64,000 nt of DNA. It comes from Aquabacter sediminis. GTDB taxonomy: Bacteria > Pseudomonadota > Alphaproteobacteria > Rhizobiales > Xanthobacteraceae. The notes under the pieces were generated by a model, which was given only the letters and a program-made list of their open reading frames with translations, did not search any database and was not told where the DNA came from. Below are positions 9,762 to 17,579 of the stretch, in pieces (position 1 is the stretch's first letter; each line of letters begins with the position of its first letter). A program made the position numbers and the translations under genes. The stretch spans positions 496,001 through 560,000 of the forward strand of contig NZ_JARBFX010000004.1 of the NCBI RefSeq assembly GCF_028863665.1, written 5' to 3'.

Positions 9762-10745
9762 ATGGTCGAATTCTGGGCCTGTGTCCTCGGGCTTTCCATC
9801 CTCCTCTACATCCTGCTGGACGGCTTCGACCTCGGTGTCGGCATGCTGTTTCCCTTCGCCCCCAGCGAGCGGGAGCGCCGGCGGATGCTCGCCTCCATCT
9901 CGCCCGTCTGGGACGGCAACGAAACCTGGCTGGTGGTCTCCGCCGCCACCTTGTTCGGCGCCTTTCCGGTCGTCTTCTCCATCATCCTGTCAGCCTTCTA
10001 CCTGCCGCTTTTCCTCATGCTCGCGGGGCTGATCCTGCGCGGCGTGGCGTTCGAGTTCCGCTACAAGGCCACCACCAGCCGGCCCATCTGGGATTTCGGC
10101 TTCGTGGCCGGGTCCTATGTGGCGGCCTTCGTCCAGGGCACGGCGGTGGGCGCCATCGTCCAGGGGCTTCCCATCGCGGACGGTGTCTATACGGGCAGCG
10201 CGCTTGGCTGGGCGAGCCCGTTCGCGCTCTTCTGCGGACTGGGGCTCTGCATTGGCTACGCCATGATGGGCGCATGCTGGATTACCGGTAAGGCGGACGG
10301 GGCACTCCGCGATTTCAGCTATCGCGTCCTTCCCGGCCTCATGGCGGCGCTGGCGGCCTTTCTGGTTGCGGTCTTCGTCTGGTCGGTGGAGATCCGCCTG
10401 CAGGTGCTCGGCCGCTGGATGGAGCGCCCCCTCCTGCTCCTGTGCCCGCTGGTCGGCTTTCTCGCCTTTGCCGGCATGGCCCTCGCCGTATGGCGCCGAA
10501 GCGATCGCATCCTGTTCCCGTGCGGCGCGCTCATCTTCCTGGCGGCCTTCGCGACGCTCGCGGGCTCGTTCCTGCCCTATATGCTGCCCTTCTCGCTCAC
10601 CGTATGGCAGGCGGCCTCGCCGCATTCCTCGCTCGCGTTTCTGTTCTGGGGGGCGGGCGTCTTCGTCCTGCCGCTGACGCTGGTCTATACGCTGGTGGTC
10701 TATTTCATCTTCCGAGGCAAGCTGGTCTCGGATCGGGACGACTGA
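9762..10745 (+). CDS. cydB: Cytochrome bd-type quinol oxidase subunit II
   Basis: Subunit II of cytochrome bd is a multi-helix inner-membrane protein. Family signatures include LLDGFDLGVGMLFPF and SPVWDGNETWLV near the N-terminus, and the length (~327 residues) is normal. ATG at 9762 has GGAG seven bases upstream; the ATG at 9756, overlapping the cydA stop, would have only one base of spacing. No cydX-like small gene was found between it and the terminator at 10790. Confidence 0.9.
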   Translation: MVEFWACVLGLSILLYILLDGFDLGVGMLFPFAPSERERRRMLASISPVWDGNETWLVVSAATLFGAFPVVFSIILSAFYLPLFLMLAGLILRGVAFEFRYKATTSRPIWDFGFVAGSYVAAFVQGTAVGAIVQGLPIADGVYTGSALGWASPFALFCGLGLCIGYAMMGACWITGKADGALRDFSYRVLPGLMAALAAFLVAVFVWSVEIRLQVLGRWMERPLLLLCPLVGFLAFAGMALAVWRRSDRILFPCGALIFLAAFATLAGSFLPYMLPFSLTVWQAASPHSSLAFLFWGAGVFVLPLTLVYTLVVYFIFRGKLVSDRDD

Positions 10746-10789
10746 GCACCCGCTCTCCCGACCCTGCCTGGACAGGACCGAAAATGAAG

Positions 10790-10823
10790 GCGGCCGCTCC
10801 CCGTGTGGGGAGCGGCCGCTTTT
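10790..10823 (+). terminator. Rho-independent terminator of the poxB-cydAB unit
   Basis: A perfect 13-bp stem, GCGGCCGCTCCCC (10790-10802) with GGGGAGCGGCCGC (10807-10819), has a four-base loop and is followed by TTTT. Confidence 0.88.
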
Positions 10824-11300
10824 GCCTTGAGACCTGGCGCCGGCGCGAGCGACAGCGGCTTGGAGACGGCGCCTCGGACGGCTGCATCCTGGACGTCGGC
10901 GCGTTGGGCATCAGCATATGTGGCGTCAGCATCTCGGGCGTCAGAGTCTCGTGCGTCAGACGCTTGGGTTTCAGAGGTTTGCGGGCGCGTGAGAGGCGCC
11001 CCGCCTCCTTCCCGGCGTCCAGCTCCCCCTTGAGGACCGCGCACGTGCCTGTCCCGCTGCGGGTGGCTCCCGCTGACTGTCGGCCTATCCGCTGCTCTCC
11101 CTAAGGGCTGGTCCAGCCGGAACGTCGGAGCAGGTCGCGCCCACCTGCACCGACGCTCAGCGCTCCGGGCATGCAGCGGGGCGTGGGACGACCCGGCGTG
11201 AGCAAGGGTTCACCGCCGGCCGGACACCTGGTGAAGGTCCCTGCCGCTTGCTCGGATAAATGGGGCGGGCTTCACGCGAGACCCTGCGACCAAGACGCAA
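10824..11300. other. Gene-free stretch between cydB and the MFS gene
   Basis: About 480 bases hold no convincing gene. The one structured part is a degenerate 15-bp tandem repeat at 10893-10982. The rest reads as GC-rich non-coding sequence with a small inverted repeat TTCACC/GGTGAA at 11209-11235. Confidence 0.5.
10893..10982. repeat. Six degenerate 15-bp tandem repeats (pentapeptide-like relic)
   Basis: Units of 15 bases around GCGTCAGCATCTCGG repeat with drift from 10893 to 10982; the copies at 10923, 10938 and 10953 are the closest. A 15-base period means five codons. On the plus strand one frame gives VSISG-VRVSC-like pentads; on the minus strand it gives DARDA/DAQRA pentads. This resembles a decayed pentapeptide-repeat gene, but no frame carries a start with a ribosome binding site and a family-like length. 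Confidence 0.55.
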
Positions 11301-11340
11301 AAAAAGCCCTGGCCAGCGCGTACGCCGGCCAGGGCTTTTT
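11301..11340 (-). terminator. Terminator after the MFS exporter gene
   Basis: AAAAAGCCCTGGCC (11301-11314) pairs with GGCCAGGGCTTTTT (11327-11340). The A and T runs on both sides make it bidirectional. It lies 28 bases past the stop of the minus-strand MFS gene. Confidence 0.85.
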
Positions 11341-11367
11341 CATGAAGGTGGAAGGTGGCGCTGGCCG

Positions 11368-12573
11368 TCAGATGCGACGGCGCCACGCGATCAGCTGAAG
11401 GAGGGTGGCGAGCACCGCGAAGGCGGTCCCCAGCAGGCTCACCAGCGGCCAGCCGCCGGTCTGCCAGGCAAGGGTTGCCAGTGCCGAGCCCAGCGCGCCG
11501 CCCAGGAACATGGTGCCCATCAGCACCGTGTTGAGCCGCGCGCGGGCTTCCGGATGCAGGGCGAAGACGATGTGCTGGTTGGACACCAGGGCCGTCTGCA
11601 TGCCGAAGTCGAGCAGCACCACGCCCACCACAAGCCCGGCCAGCGAGGTCCACAGCCCGAACACCAGGAAGGAAGCGAGCGTCACGAGGACACCCAGCCC
11701 CACCGCCTGCGCCGGTCCGCGCTTGTCGGCAAAGCGCCCGGTGAGGGGGGCAGCAAGAATGCCCACCGCGCCCACGAGGCCGAAGAGGCCCGCGATTTCT
11801 GCGCCGTAGCCGTAGCGCGGTTCCGCCAGATGGAAGGCGAGGATGGTCCAGAACACGGTGAAGGCGGCAAAGAGCGCGGACTGGGTGAGCGCGGCAAGGC
11901 GTAGCTGCGGGAACTGCCGCCACAGGTGCCAGATGGAGTGCAACAGGCGCGGATAGGCCAGGGTGGAATCCGGCTTGCTGTGGGGCAGCACGAAGCCCAT
12001 GAGCGCTGCGGCCGCCAGCGCCAGGGGCACGGAGAGCCAGAACATTTCGCGCCATCCCGCATGGGCCGCCACGAAGCCGGCCAGCGTGCGGCTGAGCAGG
12101 ATCCCCGTCAGCAGCCCCGCCATCACCGTGCCCACCGTCGCGCCCCGCCGCTCGGGGGCGGCCAGATGCGCGGCGAAGGGGACGATCTGCTGGGCCACCG
12201 TCGCCAGGAGCCCGACCGCCAGGGACGCGGCCACCAGCGTGAGTGCATTGGGCGCGATGGCCGCGAAGGCGAGCGCCGCCGAGAGCAGGACGAATTGCAG
12301 GATGATCAGCCGCCGCCGTTCCACCAGATCGCCGAGCGGCACCAGCAGGAACAGCCCCACCGCATAGCCGAGCTGGGTCGCGGTGGGGATCGCCCCGGCG
12401 AGGCGATCGGGCAGGGCCTGCTCGATCAGTTCGAGCATGGGCTGGTTGTAGTAGATGTTCGCGATCGCAAGACCCGCCGCCGCCGCCATGGCGAAGGTGG
12501 TTCCGTGGCCGAGCGTGTGCCGCACACGCGACGGGGCGATGCGCCCTCCAGGGGCGCTGTCCTGAATGGTCAT
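11368..12573 (-). CDS. MFS exporter (YnfM/arabinose-efflux-like)
   Basis: This ~401-residue major-facilitator protein has about twelve hydrophobic segments. The loop after helix 2 reads GDLVERRRLI, close to the MFS motif A, and a GRFADKRG loop marks the start of the second half. The N-terminal ANIYYNQPML stretch is typical of YnfM/AraJ-type drug or sugar exporters. The start was moved to ATG at 12573, because the longer frame adds 53 hydrophilic, low-complexity residues. It is separated from the DsbA gene by about 80 bases; its substrate is unknown. Confidence 0.82.
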   Translation of the reverse strand: MTIQDSAPGGRIAPSRVRHTLGHGTTFAMAAAAGLAIANIYYNQPMLELIEQALPDRLAGAIPTATQLGYAVGLFLLVPLGDLVERRRLIILQFVLLSAALAFAAIAPNALTLVAASLAVGLLATVAQQIVPFAAHLAAPERRGATVGTVMAGLLTGILLSRTLAGFVAAHAGWREMFWLSVPLALAAAALMGFVLPHSKPDSTLAYPRLLHSIWHLWRQFPQLRLAALTQSALFAAFTVFWTILAFHLAEPRYGYGAEIAGLFGLVGAVGILAAPLTGRFADKRGPAQAVGLGVLVTLASFLVFGLWTSLAGLVVGVVLLDFGMQTALVSNQHIVFALHPEARARLNTVLMGTMFLGGALGSALATLAWQTGGWPLVSLLGTAFAVLATLLQLIAWRRRI

Positions 12574-12652
12574 GGCAGTCACCAAGTGTGAGGAGAAGAA
12601 GAGATCGCGCCGGTCGCCCTCAGCTCCGGCACGATCGGATGAATTGGGCGGG

Positions 12653-13183
12653 TCAGGCCCGCTGGCTGGCGGCTTGTCGCAAGATGACGACGAGGTTTGC
12701 GGCGTCGCGTGGCCCCTCATAGAGGCGGCCATTGATGAAGAGGCACGGCGTGCCGTTCACGCCGCCGCGCACCCCGCCGAGGAAATCCCGCTGGATCTTG
12801 TCGTCGTGGCGCCCCTCGAAGGCCGCCATCAGCAAGGCACGGTCGAGGCCGAGATGCTGGCCATAGGCGAGCAGGCTCTGGTCGCCCAGCGCCTCCTGGT
12901 TCTCGTAAAGCAGATCGTGCGCCTCCCAGAACCGGCCGGCCTCGGCGGCGGCTTCGGCGAACTGGGCCGCGCGCAGGGCGTGGGCATGGACCTCCACCAG
13001 CGGGAAGTTCCGGAACACGAAGCGCAAGCCGTGCCCCATGGCGCGCTGCACGGCCTTCAGTTCGGGATAGGCCTCGCCGCAATAGGGGCATTGATAGTCG
13101 CCATATTCCACCAGGGTCACAGCGGCGGTGGCGGGGCCGGCAACATGATCGTCGCCAGCAAGCGCAGGGATGGGGTGGGTCAT
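12653..13183 (-). CDS. DsbA-family thiol oxidoreductase without signal peptide
   Basis: The 176-residue thioredoxin-fold protein has the redox motif CPYC at Cys32-Cys35 and a cis-Pro loop in GVNGTPCLF near the C-terminus. There is no signal peptide, so it probably works in the cytoplasm, unlike classical DsbA; FrnE-like and arsenate/2-hydroxychromene-type relatives are alternatives. Its start overlaps the stop of the peroxiredoxin gene (ATGA), and GGAG lies six bases upstream, so the two are translationally coupled. A role in reducing the peroxiredoxin or protecting thiols is an inference from that coupling. Confidence 0.83.
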   Translation of the reverse strand: MTHPIPALAGDDHVAGPATAAVTLVEYGDYQCPYCGEAYPELKAVQRAMGHGLRFVFRNFPLVEVHAHALRAAQFAEAAAEAGRFWEAHDLLYENQEALGDQSLLAYGQHLGLDRALLMAAFEGRHDDKIQRDFLGGVRGGVNGTPCLFINGRLYEGPRDAANLVVILRQAASQRA

Positions 13184-13695
13184 GCTGCAGCTCCTTCGGC
13201 AGGGGCCGTGCCGAGCTTGTCCAGCGCGTCCAGGATGCCGTCGGCGCCGGGATTGATGCCGAGCGGAGAGACATAGGACCAGCGAATGATGCCGGCGCCG
13301 TCGATCACGAACAGAGCACGATCGGAAACGCCGTCGGCGGCGCGATAGACGCCATAGTGCCGGGCGGTCTCGCCCTTGGGCTCAAAGTCAGCCAGGAGGG
13401 GAAAGTGCAGCTTGCGCTCGGCCGCGAAGGCCGCGTGGCACCAGACGCCGTCGGTGGAGATGCCGACGAGCTGGGCACCCCTCTTATGGAATTCCGGCAG
13501 CACGGCGTTGAGAAGGCTCATCTCGTCCCCGCACACGGGGCTCCAATCGGCCGGATAGAAGGCCAGGATCACCGGATGGCCCCGCATCTCGGTGAGCGAG
13601 AGGGTCTGGTCCGGTGTCGCGGACAGGGTGAAATCGGGCGCCATGACGCCGGCGGGCAAAGCCGTCGCGGGCGCGGGGACAGACGGGTCTTGCAT
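13180..13695 (-). CDS. Peroxiredoxin (AhpC/TSA family)
   Basis: Peroxiredoxins reduce hydrogen peroxide and organic peroxides. The 171-residue protein carries FYPADWSPVCGDE with the peroxidatic Cys55; a second Cys at 86 could be resolving or free. The fold and length fit the AhpE/PrxQ-like class. It is the first gene of a pair with the DsbA-like gene, with GGAGTGG before the ATG. The repeated palindrome lies at 13832-13845 upstream, pointing to the same regulator as the other motif-bearing units. Confidence 0.85.
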   Translation of the reverse strand: MQDPSVPAPATALPAGVMAPDFTLSATPDQTLSLTEMRGHPVILAFYPADWSPVCGDEMSLLNAVLPEFHKRGAQLVGISTDGVWCHAAFAAERKLHFPLLADFEPKGETARHYGVYRAADGVSDRALFVIDGAGIIRWSYVSPLGINPGADGILDALDKLGTAPAEGAAA

Positions 13696-13808
13696 TGTGC
13701 CACTCCATTTCAGACCGTGCCCGGTGCCGGGATCAGCAGGCGATCCATGCCCGGCTCAAATCTGTGCAGGTCTGTCCGTTATTGTCGGAGGGCGGCCCGA
13801 TGACGTGA

Positions 13809-13845
13809 ATTGCGCCTTCGCGTGGGGTGCTCATACTTAGGTTTT
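13809..13845 (-). promoter_or_regulatory. Motif AAAACCTAAGTATG upstream of the peroxiredoxin gene
   Basis: Read on the minus strand, a degenerate motif copy spans 13845 to 13832, followed at the standard 18-base offset by CGCAAT (13814 to 13809). The match is weaker than the others: one half-site is clear. It lies about 137 bases before the peroxiredoxin start. Confidence 0.35.
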
Positions 13846-13894
13846 CGTGTGCCAAACCCGCGGGGGTGGAGCAGGTCTTGCCGATCGGCTTGCT

Positions 13895-14671
13895 TCAGGG
13901 CAAGGGGATCGGGCGCGCGTGGGATCGGCCGGTGCGCCACAGCCGGGCCAGCAGCGCCAGGATGATGCCCGCGCCCACCAGCAGGCACCCGGTGAAGCCG
14001 ATGGCCGGCAGGGCGAGCGCGCCCGCTGCGGCGCCCGCGACAAAGGCGAGCCAATTGAACAGCGAGGTGAGCACATGGCCCACCTTTGCCTTGCCACTCA
14101 CCAGGCGCGCAAGGGACTGGCCCAGGTGGAACAGCATGCCGGTCACGAAGCCCTTCCCCACATCCACGCCACAGACCGCCTGGTGCAGGACGTTCTGGAG
14201 GCCCATGGTGAGGGCGACGATCATCACGCAAGGCAGCGAGAGGGACGCCAGTGCCGCAGCCATGGCTGCACAGAGCAAGACCGCCTCAAGGGCCAGCACG
14301 CGCGCGCTGAACTGGCCTTCATGATGATCCGCGATCCATGTGCCGGCGGCAGAGCCCGCCACGAAGGCGCAGATGACCGCGAGCACTGCCAGCATCCTGG
14401 GGATGTCCCAGCCGGCAAGCGTGAGGCCCAGATGCGTGCTGTTGCCGCTCATGAACGACACATAGAGATGATCGAACTGCACGAAGGCGGCAGCATCCAG
14501 GAAGCCGGCAAGCCCCGTGAGAATGAGCGCGAAGGCCAGGGGATGGCGAATGATTGCGGGTCGCGCCGGGGCGCCCGTGCCGGCCCATCGGTCCGGCGGG
14601 ATGGCATCGGCGGCGGAGGGGCCAGGCATGTGCATCTGGGGAGGCGGGCTCATGGTGGTCCATTGGGTCAT
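13895..14671 (-). CDS. DUF1275 (YoaK-like) membrane protein
   Basis: The protein has about six hydrophobic segments and the DUF1275 pattern: GFLDAAAFVQF followed by FMSGNSTHLGL, then MGLQNVLHQAVCG and the GKGFVTGMLFHLG segment. The function of this family is unknown. The start is uncertain: ATG at 14671 gives a ~258-residue protein, an in-frame ATG at 14653 is also possible, and one at 14746 follows a strong GAGGAGGA but with almost no spacing. It is transcribed away from the bicupin gene. Confidence 0.75.
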   Translation of the reverse strand: MTQWTTMSPPPQMHMPGPSAADAIPPDRWAGTGAPARPAIIRHPLAFALILTGLAGFLDAAAFVQFDHLYVSFMSGNSTHLGLTLAGWDIPRMLAVLAVICAFVAGSAAGTWIADHHEGQFSARVLALEAVLLCAAMAAALASLSLPCVMIVALTMGLQNVLHQAVCGVDVGKGFVTGMLFHLGQSLARLVSGKAKVGHVLTSLFNWLAFVAGAAAGALALPAIGFTGCLLVGAGIILALLARLWRTGRSHARPIPLP

Positions 14672-15021
14672 CGGGGGGAGAGGGAGGCAGGCGCCTGCGC
14701 GCCAGGGGACGAACAGGCCGCCGGTGCGGCGCGCCGAAGGTCGCATTCCTCCTCGCGGGCGGCCATCATGCGTGTGTTGGCCCGTCCGCGTGGTCCTATT
14801 TAACAACATTAAACGATTGTATATTCACCTTATATTGCAGTTCAAATACTCAAATTGACAATTGATCGACCTCGGTTGCCATGATTTCTTGCCTCTCGAC
14901 CGAAGCATGGTGCGCCGTTTTCTTGTGTCGCGGCGCTCTTCATGCGCCTGTCCGACCTGCGGTGCAAACCTTGCTCCGCGCAACACGTCCTCCGTGAGAG
15001 GCCATAGGCAAGGAGTTCCCG

Positions 15022-16155
15022 ATGACCGTCCTGAAGCAACCCATCGTCGGCAGCAGGGGAGCCGACATTGTGGGGCCGCGCAATCCTGAGGTGGAGGCGC
15101 AGAATCCCGACATCCTCATCCCCCCGGCCACCGACCATGGCGGCATTCCCAACCTGAAATTCCCCTTCGCCATGGCGCATAACCGTCTGGAAGACGGCGG
15201 CTGGGCGCGGGAGGTCACGCAGCGCGAGATGGGCTCGCTGAAGGAGCTGGCCATCGTCAATATGCGCCTGCCCCCTGGCGTGGTGCGCGAGCTGCACTGG
15301 CACAAGGAGGCCGAATGGGCCTATGTGCTCAACGGCCGGGTGCGCTTCTACCTGGTGGATGACCAGCGCCAGACCCTGGTCGAGGATCTCGGCCCCGGCG
15401 ACCTATGGCTCGCGCCCGCCGGCTTCCCGCACGCCATCCAGGGTCTTGAGGAAGGGACGGAGTTCGTCCTCGTCTTCAATGACGGAAACTTTTCCGAAAA
15501 CCAGACCTTGCTGGTGACGGAACTGTTCGCCCACATGCCCCGGGAAGTCCTGGCCAAGAATTTCGGAGTGCCGGTCGAAGCTTTCGATGGCATCCCGGCG
15601 CATGAGAAGTATATCTTCCGTCAGCCCGTCCCGCCGCCGCTGGACGAGGTGCGCACGGCGCTCGGTGCGGTGAGCTTCACGGACAAGTATGTGTTTCGCG
15701 CCTCCGAGATCGCGTCCACCCCGTTTCCGGGAGGCGCCACCAAGGTGGTGGACAACAAGACGTTCGGCGTCACCAATCTCGCCGCGCTGTTCATCGACCT
15801 TGAGCCGGGCGGCATGCGCGAGATCCACTGGCATCCGGATGCGGACGAGATCCAGTACTACATCACCGGCAAGGCGCGCATGACCGTCTTCGACGCCGTG
15901 GACAATGCGCGGACCTTCGATTTCGTGGCGGGGGACGTGGGCTATGTGCCGAAGACGCTGGCTCACTATATCGAGAATACCGGCGACGAGCCGGTGCGTG
16001 TGCTGAATGTCTTCCACACGGCCGAGTATAAGGATGTCTCCCTCAACAATTGGCTGGCCCTGACGCCCAAGCATCTGGTGGAAGGTCATCTGGACATTGG
16101 CGAGCCTCTCCTGTCCCGCCTGCGGGCGACGCGCCAGCCTCTCGTGAAAGGCTGA
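15022..16155 (+). CDS. oxdC: Oxalate-decarboxylase-type bicupin
   Basis: Oxalate decarboxylase splits oxalate into formate and CO2 and consumes a proton. The 377-residue protein has both manganese cupins complete: His92, His94, Glu98 and His137 in the first, and His269, His271, Glu276 and His315 in the second, with OxdC-like spacing. The lid segment reads SENQT (158-162); OxdC has SENST, whose Glu is the proton donor, so decarboxylase activity is favoured over oxalate oxidase. There is no signal peptide. It starts from ATG behind AAGGAG, with an AT-rich spacer upstream. Formate could feed a dehydrogenase elsewhere; a link to the YdeP-like gene is speculation. Confidence 0.88.
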   Translation: MTVLKQPIVGSRGADIVGPRNPEVEAQNPDILIPPATDHGGIPNLKFPFAMAHNRLEDGGWAREVTQREMGSLKELAIVNMRLPPGVVRELHWHKEAEWAYVLNGRVRFYLVDDQRQTLVEDLGPGDLWLAPAGFPHAIQGLEEGTEFVLVFNDGNFSENQTLLVTELFAHMPREVLAKNFGVPVEAFDGIPAHEKYIFRQPVPPPLDEVRTALGAVSFTDKYVFRASEIASTPFPGGATKVVDNKTFGVTNLAALFIDLEPGGMREIHWHPDADEIQYYITGKARMTVFDAVDNARTFDFVAGDVGYVPKTLAHYIENTGDEPVRVLNVFHTAEYKDVSLNNWLALTPKHLVEGHLDIGEPLLSRLRATRQPLVKG

Positions 16156-16178
16156 CCCCTACACGCTGGAGCCCCGTG

Positions 16179-16204
16179 CCCGGCCGCGCCCTCGCGCGGC
16201 CGGG
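16179..16204 (+). terminator. Hairpin after the bicupin gene
   Basis: CCCGGCCGCG (16179-16188) and CGCGGCCGGG (16195-16204) form a perfect 10-bp stem 24 bases after the stop. There is no U-run on the plus strand. Confidence 0.5.
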
Positions 16205-16242
16205 CCGTCGTGCTTGGAGGGCGGGGAAGGGGAGGCCAAATG

Positions 16243-16267
16243 AAAGGCCGGCCCAAAGAGCCGGCCT
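16243..16267 (-). terminator. Terminator after the AraC regulator gene
   Basis: AGGCCGGC (16245-16252) pairs with GCCGGCCT (16260-16267). On the minus strand the stem is followed by TTCATTT. It lies about 30 bases past the AraC stop and separates it from the convergent bicupin gene. Confidence 0.55.
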
Positions 16268-16295
16268 CGCCTTCGTTTCTTGTGGCAGCAGGCCA

Positions 16296-17219
16296 TCAGG
16301 CCGGCGCGCGGTCTGCGGCTGCCCGTCCGCTCTGCATGGCCAGGGCGGGGAGGCCGCCGACGGCCGGATTCCACCTGGCGCGCGCTCGGTTTTCGGGGAG
16401 GGGACCTCGCGCGGCCATGCGGGCGCTTCGCCAGCGGGACGGCGTTTCGCCCACGATGCGGCCGAAGACGGTGGTGAAATGGGCCTGGGTCTGGAACCCC
16501 ACCGCGAGGGCGACCTGCACGATCGGCAGATCCTCCTCGAGCAACTCCTTGGCCCGCGCGATGCGCTGCTGCAGGAGGTAGTCGTGTGGCCGCAGCCCTG
16601 TGGTGGCACGGAATTGGGCGGCGAAGTGCATGCGCGTGAGCTTGGCCGCCGCGCTCATGTCGGCCAGCGTGATGGGTTCGTCCAGATGAGCGGCCACAAA
16701 TTCGGTCACGCGCTTCAGACGCCATTTGGGCAGAAGACCGCACGGCCGCCGGGTGGTGGTCGGGCAGGGCTTTGGCGCCTCGGCGCATCGGGCCGCCAGA
16801 AGCGCCCCGATGGCATCGGCATAGAGACCGGCGGCCAATGGGTCGTGCGGCAGGGCGTCGAGAAGGCTTTCAGCGAGCGCGGCCAACTCGGCGTCGTCGC
16901 CTGCGCGCAGGTCCACCATCAGGACGCCGCTTCGCCTGCGGGAGAAGAAGGCGGCAAGATCGGCGCGGGTGGATGGGACGCAGACAAGCGGCCCCGCATC
17001 CGCGAACAGCACCTCCAGCGGCGGGCGGGAGGCGGCCGCCTTCCGCCCGCCGGGCGGGACACGCGGCAGGGTAATGGCGATGCCGGCCTGCGCGAGGACC
17101 AGGCCGATCACGAACCCGGCCTCCGCGCCAGCCGCGCCTGGTGGAGGCGGGCGACGCGCCGGGGAGGCGGAGCGCGGGTGCGAAACATCGATGCCGGGAT
17201 GGGGGGAAGGCTCGAACAT
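16296..17219 (-). CDS. AraC-family transcriptional regulator
   Basis: The 307-residue protein has the two AraC helix-turn-helix units at about residues 175-260 (ITLADMSAAAKLTRMHFAA, then VQVALAVGFQTQAHFTTVF). The N-terminal half is weakly conserved and Ala/Pro-rich, with no clear cupin ligand fold, so its inducer cannot be guessed. GAGGA precedes the ATG. It is divergent from the Tat hydrolase gene and shares with it a spacer holding two copies of the repeated palindrome. It could act there, although AraC proteins usually bind direct repeats rather than palindromes. Confidence 0.82.
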   Translation of the reverse strand: MFEPSPHPGIDVSHPRSASPARRPPPPGAAGAEAGFVIGLVLAQAGIAITLPRVPPGGRKAAASRPPLEVLFADAGPLVCVPSTRADLAAFFSRRRSGVLMVDLRAGDDAELAALAESLLDALPHDPLAAGLYADAIGALLAARCAEAPKPCPTTTRRPCGLLPKWRLKRVTEFVAAHLDEPITLADMSAAAKLTRMHFAAQFRATTGLRPHDYLLQQRIARAKELLEEDLPIVQVALAVGFQTQAHFTTVFGRIVGETPSRWRSARMAARGPLPENRARARWNPAVGGLPALAMQSGRAAADRAPA

Positions 17220-17392
17220 GGTCTTTCCTCGCGATCGATGGGGCCTGTATTGCGCGCGGCGACGCGAAGCGGATCCGAAGGACCGCTGGCCGTATGACGC
17301 CGGCGCCGTGATCGATGCGAATTTAGAAAAATCCTGCGGAGCGCCCCATTCTACGAGCGGCGTCGCGAAGTATCGTTCGGGATAAGCGGACC

Positions 17393-17429
17393 TATACCAA
17401 GGTATGGTTTCGAGGATGGCGGATCCAAT
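17393..17429 (+). promoter_or_regulatory. Palindrome TATACCAAGGTATG with TCCAAT at -10 position
   Basis: The motif at 17393-17406 is followed 18 bases later by TCCAAT (17424-17429). It is the upstream member of a tandem pair before the alpha/beta-hydrolase gene and lies 174 bases from the start of the divergent AraC gene. Confidence 0.5.
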
Positions 17430-17478
17430 GACCAGGAGACACCGGGGCTTCTTGAAACGTCATCAGCCGAGATGCTCT

Positions 17479-17515
17479 TAAACCTAGGTATGAATGGGCG
17501 ATCTGACTGTACAAT
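17479..17515 (+). promoter_or_regulatory. Promoter with motif TAAACCTAGGTATG and TACAAT -10
   Basis: The motif at 17479-17492 sits in place of the -35 box, and TACAAT (five of six consensus bases) starts 18 bases after its end at 17510. The hydrolase gene starts at 17580. This is one of the clearest promoter-motif arrangements in the window. Confidence 0.6.
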
Positions 17516-17579
17516 TCTGCCGACCGCCGCCGCCATCTAGCTTCCATCCCGTAAGCAATGGCAGCAGGAGATCACGGCC

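Noticed and set aside
14866-14879. Weak motif-like sequence TCGACCTCGGTTGC upstream of the bicupin gene
   Set aside because: Only the ACC..GGT core matches and there is no -10-like hexamer at the 18-base offset.
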